A stretch of DNA of 49,367 nucleotides, from contig JACOUC010000013.1 in assembly GCA_016178055.1 (NCBI GenBank), positions 1 to 49,367 on the forward strand. Direction: 5' to 3'. Made by a program: the position numbers and the translations under genes. Within the stretch, counting starts at the first letter, position 1; every line of letters starts with the position of its first letter. The DNA comes from Chlamydiota bacterium. GTDB lineage: Bacteria; Auribacterota; JACPWU01. Of this stretch, positions 35,267 through 43,480 are shown piece by piece. The notes below the pieces were generated by a model. That model made no database searches, was not told where the DNA came from, and saw nothing but the letters and a program-made list of their open reading frames with translations.

Positions 35267-36585
35267 ACCGCCCGAGCCAAAACATGCCCTTGGTGATCAG
35301 GGTTAGGTAGTTTCCCTGTTTTAAAGTAGTCACTGGTGGAAATTTTTAAGAGAGCGATATTAGGCCAATAAGCAATCATATTCTCATCCTCATGAAGTCC
35401 TACTGCTACGCCATAGAGCCCAGGGCAAAGAAAAACCTCTGGCCAAAAAACCTTAAATACAGCGCTCTCATGAATATTTGAATGCAAAGAAGATTGGTAG
35501 TGCGTATGGAAAGTTACAATTCGATGCCCCCAAACATCATTAATACCAATTCCCAGATCTGCTTTCTGAATAGGTCTTTCACTACGGACCTCAATGACAA
35601 AACGCAAACCTTTCCCACTCGGAATTTCGCTTACAGGTTCTCCATTTTCAGAAAGAATTTGAATATGAAGCTGAACTCCCGAAATTTTATGATCCGAAAG
35701 ATTCGGTTTTAGAAGATCCTCAGAACCCCCTAAATATTGGTTCAATGCTTCTTCAGAAGATCGATCGAAAGAAAGAGCTCCTTTTTTAATCAAAATGGCC
35801 CTCCGACACAACCGCTGAACCCTTTCCATATCATGACTCACAAAAAGAACTGTTCGACCTTTACCTACAAGCTCCTCAATTTTGTCCAAACACTTTTTTT
35901 GAAATTCTACATCCCCCACAGCCAAAACCTCATCGACAAACAAAATCTCAGAATCCAAATGGGCTGCAACTGAGAAGCCCAATCGCACATACATTCCACT
36001 GGAATAATGTTTTACAGGTGTATCAATAAATTTCTCGATCCCAGAAAATGAAACAATCTCGTCAAATCTTTTTTGAATTTCAGATTTCTTCATCCCTAAA
36101 ATAGCCCCGTTTAAATAAATATTCTCTCTGCCGGTTAAATCCGGATGAAAACCTGCACCCACCTCTAAAAGTGAACCCACACGGCCTCTTAAAATGGCTC
36201 GGCCCTCAGTCGGAAGGGTAATTTGAGATAAAATTTTTAAAAGGGTTGATTTCCCTGCCCCATTGTTCCCAATAATACCAACCACTTCCCCTGGTTCCAG
36301 AGAAAATGAAACATCCTTTAGCGCCCAAAAAGTTTCCGGACTAGGACCCTCTGAAAAATTTTGTCGATCTAAAGACCGAAGAGGTGGGGCTTTTACTTCG
36401 AGCCTCCCAGCCTCGACTTGCCTAACGGACGAGTCTGGCGAGGCGGGCGAGCCTCGAGCCTCGAGCCTTTTTTTAACTCGCCGACTCCATTCATATTGAA
36501 ATACCTCCTTAAGCGTGGTTGGGCGTAGAGAGCCAAAATGATATAGTTTTGAAAGATTCTGCACTTCTATAATAGGTTTTGACAT
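35245..36585 (-). CDS. wzt: O-antigen ABC exporter ATPase (Wzt-like) with glycan-recognition domain
   Basis: The ATPase of a polysaccharide ABC exporter, 446 residues. Walker A is GNNGAGKST at 106-114; the signature is YSSGMYVRLGF; Walker B is EILFVDEVLAVGD. The C-terminal ~140 residues form a Wzt_C-type beta-sandwich (VQLHIQILSENGEPVSEIP) that in related exporters binds the nonreducing end of the glycan. Residues ~40-65, between the N-terminal strand and the Walker A region, are an insertion coded by GCCTCGAGCC-type words. It pairs with Wzm directly upstream, only two bases away. Confidence 0.93.
   Translation of the reverse strand: MSKPIIEVQNLSKLYHFGSLRPTTLKEVFQYEWSRRVKKRLEARGSPASPDSSVRQVEAGRLEVKAPPLRSLDRQNFSEGPSPETFWALKDVSFSLEPGEVVGIIGNNGAGKSTLLKILSQITLPTEGRAILRGRVGSLLEVGAGFHPDLTGRENIYLNGAILGMKKSEIQKRFDEIVSFSGIEKFIDTPVKHYSSGMYVRLGFSVAAHLDSEILFVDEVLAVGDVEFQKKCLDKIEELVGKGRTVLFVSHDMERVQRLCRRAILIKKGALSFDRSSEEALNQYLGGSEDLLKPNLSDHKISGVQLHIQILSENGEPVSEIPSGKGLRFVIEVRSERPIQKADLGIGINDVWGHRIVTFHTHYQSSLHSNIHESAVFKVFWPEVFLCPGLYGVAVGLHEDENMIAYWPNIALLKISTSDYFKTGKLPNPDHQGHVLARAVWEVSTA
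36391..36468. repeat. In-frame CGAGCC word-repeat insertion in wzt
   Basis: A locally G+C-rich block of 78 bases with CGAGCCTCGAGCC, GGCGAGGCGGGCGAGCC and TTCGAGCCTCCC words adds about 26 codons upstream of Walker A. The same CGAGCCTCGAGCC words are the core of the repeat at 7595-7712. The frame is intact and the insert avoids catalytic motifs. Confidence 0.65.
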
Positions 36586-36587
36586 TT

Positions 36588-37451
36588 TTACACCGTATCT
36601 ACAAATGTTCGCTCCACCTTCTGAAAAGCAATGATTCCCGCTGCCAGAATCAATAAAGTCATCAGAATCGATAATATCCCTAACCCAAGATGAAGCGTAT
36701 TTAACCCTAAAAATACATGGCGATAAGTTTCTATGATCCAGGCCATCGGATTAATCGCCATTAACCATTTCCATTTTTCTGGAACAATTGAGAGAGGATA
36801 AATCACAGGGGTCGCGTATAACCAGATTTGGGTTAAAATACCCAGCAGATTTTTTAAATCCCGGTATTTCACTGTCACTGCAGAAAACAAAAGACCCACA
36901 CCTAAACTTAAACTTGCGGTTTGAAGGAGTAAAAAGGGAAGCCCTCCCAAAGATAAAGAAAGGGGATTTTCCCCTCCAACAATTCCTTCTTTAAAAAGAA
37001 AATAGACACCCGAAAAAACAAGCAGTTGAATTAAGAAAGTTATTAAATGAGAGAGAACCAGTGAAATGGGAACAATTAATCTAGGAAAATAAACCTTTCC
37101 AAACAAGGGGGCCTGTTCCAGAAGTGATACAGAAATCGCATTAAATGATTGAGAAAAATAAAGCCACGGCAATAAACTGCTCAAGTAAAAAAGAACCGCA
37201 GGCACTCCCCCTGTTGGAACGCGAACAATTCTAGCGAATACAACACTGAAAACAAGGGTCACCAAGAGAGGTTGAAGAACAACCCAAAGAGGACCTAGAA
37301 AGGTCTGCTTGTACTTCAACACCAAATCCCGTCTCACCATGAGCCATAAAAGATCGCGATAATGGAAAAGAGATTTTAAATCAAGTCCCAACCCCTTTGG
37401 GTGAGCCTCAATAATCATTTCATAAGGAGAATCATCGTCAATTTCATTCAT
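36588..37451 (-). CDS. wzm: O-antigen ABC exporter permease (Wzm-like)
   Basis: This 287-residue ABC-2 type permease has six hydrophobic segments and the family cytosolic segment YRDLLWLMVRRDLVLKYKQT followed by LGPLWVVLQPLL. VKYRDLKNLLGILTQIWLYA and INPMAWIIETYRHV are also characteristic. It would form the membrane channel that flips lipid-linked O-antigen, energised by Wzt. Its start overlaps the stop of the upstream AAA-ATPase gene by four bases (ATGA). Confidence 0.94.
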   Translation of the reverse strand: MNEIDDDSPYEMIIEAHPKGLGLDLKSLFHYRDLLWLMVRRDLVLKYKQTFLGPLWVVLQPLLVTLVFSVVFARIVRVPTGGVPAVLFYLSSLLPWLYFSQSFNAISVSLLEQAPLFGKVYFPRLIVPISLVLSHLITFLIQLLVFSGVYFLFKEGIVGGENPLSLSLGGLPFLLLQTASLSLGVGLLFSAVTVKYRDLKNLLGILTQIWLYATPVIYPLSIVPEKWKWLMAINPMAWIIETYRHVFLGLNTLHLGLGILSILMTLLILAAGIIAFQKVERTFVDTV

Positions 37452-38776
37452 AAAAGTTCTCTCATCAGTTTTGGCATTGCCTGGACAGCGTAAAGCGGCA
37501 AAGACAGTATTTTCTCATGAAAGGAGAGTGGAAGTTGAGAAAACCGAACGCCCAGCTTACTCGAATGTGCCCCCATAAAGAGCTTAAGACTCTTTAACTT
37601 TCCAGTGACTCCCGACTTCACCTCGATAGGAACAATCTGGGATCCTGCTCTTACAAGGTAGTCAACCTCAGCATTGCTTCCTATTTTCTCCCTCTTCCAA
37701 AAATAGAGATCACCCCGTTCATAAGGCTCTCCGTAAGCGATCAATTCCTGCCCCACAAACTGTTCTGCAAGGGAACCGGAATTCACCGCCAAAAAGTCAT
37801 CCGTCAATCCAAGCTCAACATCCAGACCACAAGACCTCTGCAGCAATCCCCCATCCAAAAATAATATTTTAAATTTATTCTCATTAGAATGCACTGAAAA
37901 AGGGAGTCCGTGCCCCGAGGTTGCACATATTTTAGAGATCACTCCTGCTTGAGTCAGTAAATGTAGAGCCTCCTTTAGCTCCCTCGAAGGAATTTCTCGA
38001 TCTACATTCACATATTTGTAGTGCTCACCCACCATAAACGGGGCCCTTGCAAAAACCTTTTGCAAATACAAGTGTTTTACTTTATTTGCATATTTTCCAA
38101 AATCATCGCGGTAGGTTTGAAGCAAGAGAAGCTGCATTCTTTGATAATTTCCAGACTCTTTTTCGCAAACATAAGATTTGAGAGCAGCGGGCATCCCCCC
38201 AATCACCAAATAGTCTCTAAGGAGTTTAAGCCCTTTCTGGTGAAGCGCCTCATCGATGACCTTTTTGACATTTAAATTTCTTAAATACTCCATAAAGTCT
38301 AGTTCGCCGATCGCTTCCAAAAACTCATCAAATGAAAGAGGGTTCATGTAAAGGTATTGAATTCTTCCGACAGGAACTTCAAAAAGGCCCGAAGATAAAG
38401 AGAATTCTAAGAGAGATCCTGCCGCAATAACATGCAATTCAGGCATTTTTTCGTAGAAGTAACGAAGGGAACCGATCGCTTGAGGACATTCCTGAATTTC
38501 ATCGAGAAAGAGTAAATCTTCCCCTGAATGAATTTTCACATTCAACATCAAATTAATTTTGCGAAGGATTTCTTGAGGATCTAAAGTCTGAAAAATAGAT
38601 TTGAATTCGGGTCGAAACTCAAAATTAATTTCAATATGATTTCTAAAATTTTCTTTACCAAACTTATTGATTGTAAATGATTTACCTATCTGCCGAGCTC
38701 CACGAACAAGAAGGGGCCTGCGGTCTTTTTCCATCTTCCACTTTAAAAAATAGTTTTCGATACTTCTTTTCATCAC
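37448..38776 (-). CDS. AAA ATPase with DUF4143 domain
   Basis: This 442-residue protein has an N-terminal AAA domain with a Walker A-like GARQIGKSFTI, Walker B LLFLDEIQECP, and the sensor region VIAAGSLLEFSL. The C-terminal DUF4143 domain contains RGDLYFWKREKIGSNAEVDYLV and IVPIEVKSG, the D..ExK pattern of a PD-(D/E)xK nuclease-like fold. Such proteins are widespread in bacteria and archaea and usually stand alone; their function is unsettled. Here the stop codon overlaps the wzm start (ATGA), so it is the first gene of the exporter operon. Confidence 0.85.
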   Translation of the reverse strand: MMKRSIENYFLKWKMEKDRRPLLVRGARQIGKSFTINKFGKENFRNHIEINFEFRPEFKSIFQTLDPQEILRKINLMLNVKIHSGEDLLFLDEIQECPQAIGSLRYFYEKMPELHVIAAGSLLEFSLSSGLFEVPVGRIQYLYMNPLSFDEFLEAIGELDFMEYLRNLNVKKVIDEALHQKGLKLLRDYLVIGGMPAALKSYVCEKESGNYQRMQLLLLQTYRDDFGKYANKVKHLYLQKVFARAPFMVGEHYKYVNVDREIPSRELKEALHLLTQAGVISKICATSGHGLPFSVHSNENKFKILFLDGGLLQRSCGLDVELGLTDDFLAVNSGSLAEQFVGQELIAYGEPYERGDLYFWKREKIGSNAEVDYLVRAGSQIVPIEVKSGVTGKLKSLKLFMGAHSSKLGVRFSQLPLSFHEKILSLPLYAVQAMPKLMRELL

Positions 38777-38847
38777 TACTTATCCTTATCATTCCAATGA
38801 CCCTTCGAGATCATCGTGTACGATGAAAATTCTTTCCATCATGCTTT

Positions 38848-38909
38848 TTTTGTAGTCGCCCGATTCATCGGGCAGTCCGTGCGGCCCCATAAATGGGGCG
38901 ACTACAAAA
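38848..38909. repeat. GTAGTCGCCC double-hairpin element
   Basis: TTTTGTAGTCGCCC at the left and its complement GGGCGACTACAAAA at the right enclose two hairpins, GCCCGA-TTCA-TCGGGC and GCCCCATAAATGGGGC. This is the core of the 27507-27652 element, here without its ATGCTTGTG outer arms and without a visible target duplication. Confidence 0.75.
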
Positions 38910-39118
38910 TGAGCCTAACTTTCATAACAAAAAATTATATAACCTTATTTTAATCAAAAATTGTATAAAATACAGGGTTATTTTATGAAAATTATGATTA
39001 AAACATAAATATTATTTATAATAACCTGCAGCTTAGGGTATTACAATCTCCACATCCGCAACCAACACTGACCCCTTTTTTATTCATATTAAGCCGTTAC
39101 TAAAGTGCTCAAACTATT

Positions 39119-39285
39119 TAACCCAGATTTTGCAATAGACGCGAGAACCGAGACGCAAAAGCTTGAGCCGAATAGCCTTGAAGAAAACGTAGACGTACAT
39201 GATAGTGTACGTCGAGGCTTTCTGAAAGGCTAGGCGGCCAAGATCTTGCGTCGAATTCCGCGGCCTATTGCAAATTCTGGGTTTA
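39119..39285. repeat. 167-base long palindrome (cruciform-capable element)
   Basis: The outer arms TAACCCAGATTTTGCAATAG and CTATTGCAAATTCTGGGTTTA are complementary with one mismatch. Further in, ACGCAAAAGCTTGAGCCG pairs imperfectly with GGCGGCCAAGATCTTGCGT, AATAGCCTT with AAGGCT, and the tip is GACGTACA-TGATAG-TGTACGTC, a perfect 8-bp stem. No reading frame spans it. It looks like a mobile structured repeat, but no target duplication is evident. Confidence 0.75.
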
Positions 39286-39464
39286 ATTGTTCTTCGTGTG
39301 CCAAAGAAGCAACGGCATAAAGAGGCCTGGAATCTATTTTCTCAAAAACAGAATAGGGATAGAGTGAAAATTGATCAAGCGTTTCATATTTTGGTCAAAT
39401 ATCAGACTAATATTAATATAAATGGTCCTATTTCAGATGTAATATGAAATTTTTTGGTTAAAAA

Positions 39465-39638
39465 TCAAGGTTTTACTGATGTTCCCATCTCCGCCTCTTC
39501 CACCAGCATCACAGGGATTCCTTCTTTAATGGGGTAGCGCCGGCCGCAAGATTTGCAGCAGATTTTTTCATTTTTAAGTTCAATATCGCCATGACAGGCA
39601 GGGCAAGCTAAGATTTCTAAAAGCTCTTTGTCGATCAT
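39465..39638 (-). CDS. Trm112-family zinc-ribbon protein
   Basis: This 57-residue protein has the Trm112 signature: LLEILACPACHGDIEL, CCKSCGRRYPIKEGIPVML, with two CxxC pairs forming a zinc ribbon. In eukaryotes and archaea Trm112 activates methyltransferases; bacterial homologues often sit beside LPS or glycosyltransferase genes with an unknown role. I start it at 39638, with GGAGAA upstream; its ATG overlaps the TGA of the AlbA_2 gene (ATGA). Confidence 0.88.
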   Translation of the reverse strand: MIDKELLEILACPACHGDIELKNEKICCKSCGRRYPIKEGIPVMLVEEAEMGTSVKP

Positions 39639-41314
39639 AAACGTTTCTCCTTTTGATTTTTCAACTTCCAATATCCTCCTCGATCGCTCCCAATCCTTTC
39701 AAGCACCCCTTCTTTTCTTAATTTTTGGATGTATTCCTTCACAGTTTCTCGGCTGATTGAAAGCTTTTGGGCAATCATCTCGCGCGTTATAGTGGGATCT
39801 TCCTCTACAACCCTTAAAATCTTTCGAGAAAGAGAAACTTTACCCTGAACTTCTGGGGGGTTTATCTGGGGGGTCTTCTGGGGGGTATTTTTAAAAGGTT
39901 CTGGGGGGATAGATATCCCATAATTCCTTTTCTCCTCAACCCTCTTCCAATAACCTCCTCGATCACTCCCAATCCTTTCAAGCACCCCTTCTTTTCTTAA
40001 TTTTTGGATGTATTCCTTCACAGTTTCTCGGCTGATTGAAAGCTTTTGGGCAATCATCTCGCGCGTTACAGTGGGATCTTCCTCTACAACCCTTAAAATC
40101 TTTCGAGAAAGAGAAACTTTACCCTGAACTTCTGGGGGGTTTATCTGGGGGGTCTTCTGGGGGGTGTTTTGGGGGGTCTTCTGGGGGGTCTTTCGATAAA
40201 CAGTGATTAAAAAACCGTCTTGTACTTCTTTAAATTTAGGGGATTTAAGACCGTATTTTTTAAAAGCCTCGATCACTCTTTTAATACCTGATCCATATTT
40301 TTCAATCATTCCGGCTTCTTTAAATAAATCAGCAATTTGCTTATTTCGAATGGTAGAGACGTAGTCCCCTTTGATTAATTTGGAAATAGTCAGTCCGTGG
40401 GTGAGCCGGCCCGGATTATAAAATTCTATCCTGTCATCAAAAATTTTGATAACAGAGTCCGATGATTTAGAATAATCTCTGTGAACGATGGCATTAATGA
40501 TAATCTCACGCAAGGCTTCCAAAGGATATTCCCATCTTTCTTGTCGTTGAGCATTCCCCGAAATGATGTACTCCTTATTCAAATGCTTCTTAATAAAGCC
40601 TAACACACCTTCAAGTTCTGAAAAAAGATCTGTCTTAATCCTGATACTATCCTTAATAAGGGTCTCTGTTTGAAATCGGCCAATCTCAATCGCACTTAAA
40701 AGTGACTCCTCCTTCATAAAGAGCAAGAAACAAGCATGAGATATTTTTCCTGATCTGAGCAATTCGAATTTTCTAAGGACCGAAAGGGCATCATCGGTTA
40801 TTGGAGTATCTTTATTTTGATTAACTAGATGTATAAATTTATCTACTTTTTCTAAAGAAATATCTTCCATGGAATGGCTGGGATCTAAGTGGTAATCCCA
40901 GCTAGAATTAAAAGTTTGAAGATGGATTCTCACCACCTCATCAACCCCCATCACGTGATTTGAATTTTTAACCCGTTTATAATATCTCCCTCTAAACGAA
41001 ACGGGTTTGACAGGATATTCTTCTATGCTAAAAATCAAAATTTCTTTACCAGAATAACTCAGAGTTTCAATATCTGGGAAAAGAGAAGGATTTGTTTTAT
41101 TTTTAATTTCATTGATCCATCCTTGCAGGGTTTCTTGAACAATTTTAAGACCGCCGATTTTCCCGTCATCACTCACCCCTAGAAAAATCTTTCCTCCTTT
41201 TGTATTAGCAAATGCACAAAGGGTTTCGATCACTTCATCGCCAAAGTTCTTTTTGAATTCAATACTTTGGGATTCTCCCATTCTTAAAATATTTTTTATC
41301 TTTTTTATATCCAT
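39635..41314 (-). CDS. AlbA_2/HATPase ATP-binding regulator with duplicated C-terminal HTH
   Basis: This 559-residue protein begins with a Schlafen-type AlbA_2 domain (ESQSIEFKKNFGDEVIETLC, NTKGGKIFLGVSDDG). A RecG-like/HATPase domain follows (REIIINAIVHRDYSK, KIFDDRIEFYNPGRL, MIEKYGSGIKRVI). A TPQ-rich linker leads to a helix-turn-helix (ITREMIAQKLSISRETVKEY). The linker-HTH unit occurs twice, nearly identically, as 93-codon repeats. Such proteins act as transcription or stress regulators. It lies between rmlD and the Trm112-like gene, and is translationally coupled to the latter. Confidence 0.88.
   Translation of the reverse strand: MDIKKIKNILRMGESQSIEFKKNFGDEVIETLCAFANTKGGKIFLGVSDDGKIGGLKIVQETLQGWINEIKNKTNPSLFPDIETLSYSGKEILIFSIEEYPVKPVSFRGRYYKRVKNSNHVMGVDEVVRIHLQTFNSSWDYHLDPSHSMEDISLEKVDKFIHLVNQNKDTPITDDALSVLRKFELLRSGKISHACFLLFMKEESLLSAIEIGRFQTETLIKDSIRIKTDLFSELEGVLGFIKKHLNKEYIISGNAQRQERWEYPLEALREIIINAIVHRDYSKSSDSVIKIFDDRIEFYNPGRLTHGLTISKLIKGDYVSTIRNKQIADLFKEAGMIEKYGSGIKRVIEAFKKYGLKSPKFKEVQDGFLITVYRKTPQKTPQNTPQKTPQINPPEVQGKVSLSRKILRVVEEDPTVTREMIAQKLSISRETVKEYIQKLRKEGVLERIGSDRGGYWKRVEEKRNYGISIPPEPFKNTPQKTPQINPPEVQGKVSLSRKILRVVEEDPTITREMIAQKLSISRETVKEYIQKLRKEGVLERIGSDRGGYWKLKNQKEKRL
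39665..40165. repeat. Tandem 279-base duplication encoding the C-terminal HTH
   Basis: Copy one begins CTTCCAATATCCTCC at 39665 and copy two CTTCCAATAACCTCC at 39944. The offset of 279 bases is exactly 93 codons. Over ~222 bases I see only about three or four differences. The intervening 57 bases are the spacer with TTAAAAGGTTCTGGGG. A GGGGGGTCTTCT micro-repeat encodes the TPQ runs and may have mediated the duplication. Confidence 0.85.
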
Positions 41315-41327
41315 AAAAAATTCTATT

Positions 41328-42191
41328 TTATTTCGATTCTTGACTTAAATATGCCTCTAACCCCACCTGCCAAAGCCTCATAAAATATCCCTCTCCTTCA
41401 AGTTTAGCATTTGAAAGAACAGAATAGGAAGGTCTTTGGGTAGGGGAAGGAAATTCTTCTGATTGAACAGGCTTCACGGGGACATTTCCTAAACCTGCTC
41501 TTTTTAAAATCTGGACTGCAAATTCATACCAACTGCATACACCGCTATTCGTGATATGGAAAACCCCTCGAATGCCTCCTTTTATAAGGAAGCAAAGGGC
41601 TTTTGCCAAATCCAGGGAATAAGTTGGAGAACCTATTTGATCTGTGACGACCTTGAGTTCTTTTTGAGAATCGAGGCCATATTCATGAGCCCGTTCAACA
41701 ATTTTATCAACAAAATTGGGACCCTTCAGGCCGAAAAGCCAGGATGTTCTTATTAATAAAAAATCCTTTATACAGGTCAAAATTTGTTTTTCGCCTTCGA
41801 GTTTTGAACGCCCATAAGCATTGAGTGGATGGGTAAGGTCTTCTTCGACATAGGGATTTTTCTTTTTTCCATCAAATACATAATCGGTGCTGAAGTGAAC
41901 AAGCTTTATTTTTCTTTCTTCACAAGCCCGAGCCAGAATACCGACCGCCTCCCCATTGATTCTTCGAGCTTGATCAAAATTTGTCTCACAAAGATCAACC
42001 TTGGTATAGGCAGCTGCATTGATCAAAATGGAAGGATGTTCTAACTCTAAAATCTTTATCACTTGATGAGAATCAGAAATATCTAGATCGTGATGATTGA
42101 GGGGAATCACCTGAAATTCATCTTTCAAAACCTCAACTAAATCCGAACCCAGCATGCCGCTGGCACCCGTGATCAATATTTTTTGTTTCAT
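41328..42191 (-). CDS. rmlD: dTDP-4-dehydrorhamnose reductase
   Basis: RmlD performs the final NADPH reduction to dTDP-L-rhamnose. The 287-residue protein has the Rossmann loop ITGASGMLGSDLVEVL, the short-chain dehydrogenase catalytic region (FSTDYVFDGKKKNPYVEED, NAYGRSKLEGEKQI with Tyr and Lys) and the characteristic RTSWLFG. It is on the same strand as rmlB and rmlA. With no rmlC here, the epimerase must be elsewhere or the product differs. Confidence 0.92.
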   Translation of the reverse strand: MKQKILITGASGMLGSDLVEVLKDEFQVIPLNHHDLDISDSHQVIKILELEHPSILINAAAYTKVDLCETNFDQARRINGEAVGILARACEERKIKLVHFSTDYVFDGKKKNPYVEEDLTHPLNAYGRSKLEGEKQILTCIKDFLLIRTSWLFGLKGPNFVDKIVERAHEYGLDSQKELKVVTDQIGSPTYSLDLAKALCFLIKGGIRGVFHITNSGVCSWYEFAVQILKRAGLGNVPVKPVQSEEFPSPTQRPSYSVLSNAKLEGEGYFMRLWQVGLEAYLSQESK

Positions 42192-42204
42192 AACAGTTGT
42201 GGAT

Positions 42205-42309
42205 CACAAACATAAAATTCAAAGTGAAAATTGTAAAGTTTAACTTGTAGAACCAAGTTTTTAATCAATGACTACCTATATTTTGCATTTTGCATTTTAA
42301 ATTTTTCAT
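42205..42309. repeat. Word repeat between rmlD and rmlB
   Basis: AAAATTCAAAGTGAAAATTG words face TTTTGCATTTTGCATTTTAA words across AACTTGTAGAACCAAGTTT, which itself is a small palindrome. Confidence 0.6.
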
Positions 42310-43314
42310 TTATCTTAGCTCATACTGCTTCTTATAATACTCTTTGAATTCGCCTGTTTTAATTTTCTTCCACCAATCACCATGGTCCCGATACCAATCG
42401 ATCGTACCATGCAAAGCCTCTAAAAACGAAGATTTCGGCTGCCAGCCAAGACTTTTTAATTTATCCGCATTTAAAGAATAACGCCGATCATGGCCCAGGC
42501 GATCCTTAATAAATTGAATGGAACTCTGTGGCTTCCCCAAATAACGAACCATCTCCTGAGCAATTTCAATATTCTCTCGCTCGTTCCCGCCCGCAATATT
42601 ATAGACCTCCCCATCCTGGCCCTGCCGAATCACATGATCAATTCCGGAGCAGTGATCTTCCACATAAAGCCAATCTCGAATATTTTTGCCATCCCCATAA
42701 ACAAGAATAGGTTTTCCTTCTAATAAATTGGAAACCCCCAAAGAAATAAATTTTTCCGGATATTGATAAGGGCCAAAATTATTGGAAGCTCGGGTAATGA
42801 TCACAGGCAGCTCATAGGTGGCCCAGTACGAATAGGCGAGCCGATCCGCCCCTGCCTTACTCGCTGAATAGGGATTACGCGGCATTAAAGCATCTGTCTC
42901 CCTGAAGGAACCAGATTCAATACTGCCATAAACCTCATCGGTAGAAATCTGAATAAATTTTTTGACACCATATTTTCGGGCGGATTCCAAGAGGGTATAC
43001 GCCCCAAAAACATCCGTTTGAATAAAATCAGTCGGGTTTGCAATCGATCGATCCACATGAGTCTCGGCAGCAAAATTGACAACAACATCAATTCCTTTTT
43101 TAAAAATAGCCTCTACACAAACTTGATCCGCAATATCCCCTTTAACAAACTGATAGCGAGAATCATCTTCAACATCTCTTAAGTTTTCAAGATTACCCGC
43201 ATAGGTCAATTTATCAAAATTAATCACCTGTGTATCACTGTGATTTTTTAAAAGATAATGGACAAAATTAGAACCAATGAAACCTGCTCCACCGGTAATG
43301 AGATACGTTGACAT
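42310..43314 (-). CDS. rmlB: dTDP-glucose 4,6-dehydratase
   Basis: RmlB converts dTDP-glucose to dTDP-4-keto-6-deoxyglucose. I start it at the ATG at 43314 (MSTYLITGGAGFIGSN, 334 residues), as an AAGGAGG lies eight bases upstream; the upstream ATG at 43359 adds non-family residues. The NAD loop TGGAGFIGSN is followed by NFAAETHVDRSI, the catalytic STDEVYGSI and PYSASKAGADRLAYSYW with the Tyr-x3-Lys pair, and RASNNFGPYQYPEKFI. It belongs to the rml cluster. Confidence 0.96.
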   Translation of the reverse strand: MSTYLITGGAGFIGSNFVHYLLKNHSDTQVINFDKLTYAGNLENLRDVEDDSRYQFVKGDIADQVCVEAIFKKGIDVVVNFAAETHVDRSIANPTDFIQTDVFGAYTLLESARKYGVKKFIQISTDEVYGSIESGSFRETDALMPRNPYSASKAGADRLAYSYWATYELPVIITRASNNFGPYQYPEKFISLGVSNLLEGKPILVYGDGKNIRDWLYVEDHCSGIDHVIRQGQDGEVYNIAGGNERENIEIAQEMVRYLGKPQSSIQFIKDRLGHDRRYSLNADKLKSLGWQPKSSFLEALHGTIDWYRDHGDWWKKIKTGEFKEYYKKQYELR

Positions 43315-43337
43315 ATTTTTTGCCTCCTTGGCCATGG

Positions 43338-43464
43338 AAATCCAAAAATCAAACATCAAAAATCAAAATGACAAATCAAAACTCAAAATATCTCCCTTGC
43401 AATGGCATTAGAAATTTTGGATTTTAGGTTGTCATTTTGCATTTTGACTTTTGATTTTTAAATT
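43338..43464. repeat. Intergenic palindromic repeat, conserved-centre family
   Basis: Arms of AAATCCAAAAATCAAACATC and TTTTGCATTTTGACTTTTGA flank the centre TATCTCCCTTGCAATGGCAT then TAGAAATTTTGGATTTTAGG. It is the best match to 16725-16853 and occupies almost all of the rmlA-rmlB gap. Confidence 0.85.
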
Positions 43465-43480
43465 AACTCTATGCTAAACC

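Larger units (their letters stand above)
38777..39464. other. 688-base intergenic region with two inverted-repeat elements
   Basis: No convincing gene is present. The region holds the 62-base double hairpin at 38848-38909 and the 167-base palindrome at 39119-39285. The sequence at 38920-39060 is very AT-rich (TTATTTTATGAAAATTATG). A short open frame ending at 39447 (reading LVKYQTNINING) could be a gene remnant but I do not recognise it. The promoter of the minus-strand exporter operon probably lies near 38780-38850. Confidence 0.5.

Noticed and set aside
38848-38909. Target-site duplication around the isolated GTAGTCGCCC core
   Set aside because: The bases left (CATCATGCTT) and right (TGAGCCTAAC) of the hairpin do not match, so transposition of this copy cannot be claimed.
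39200-39447. Short plus-strand open frame reaching 39447 (LVKYQTNINING)
   Set aside because: About half of it overlaps the long palindrome, it has no convincing start or RBS, and I recognise no family. It may be a gene remnant, but I cannot support a call.
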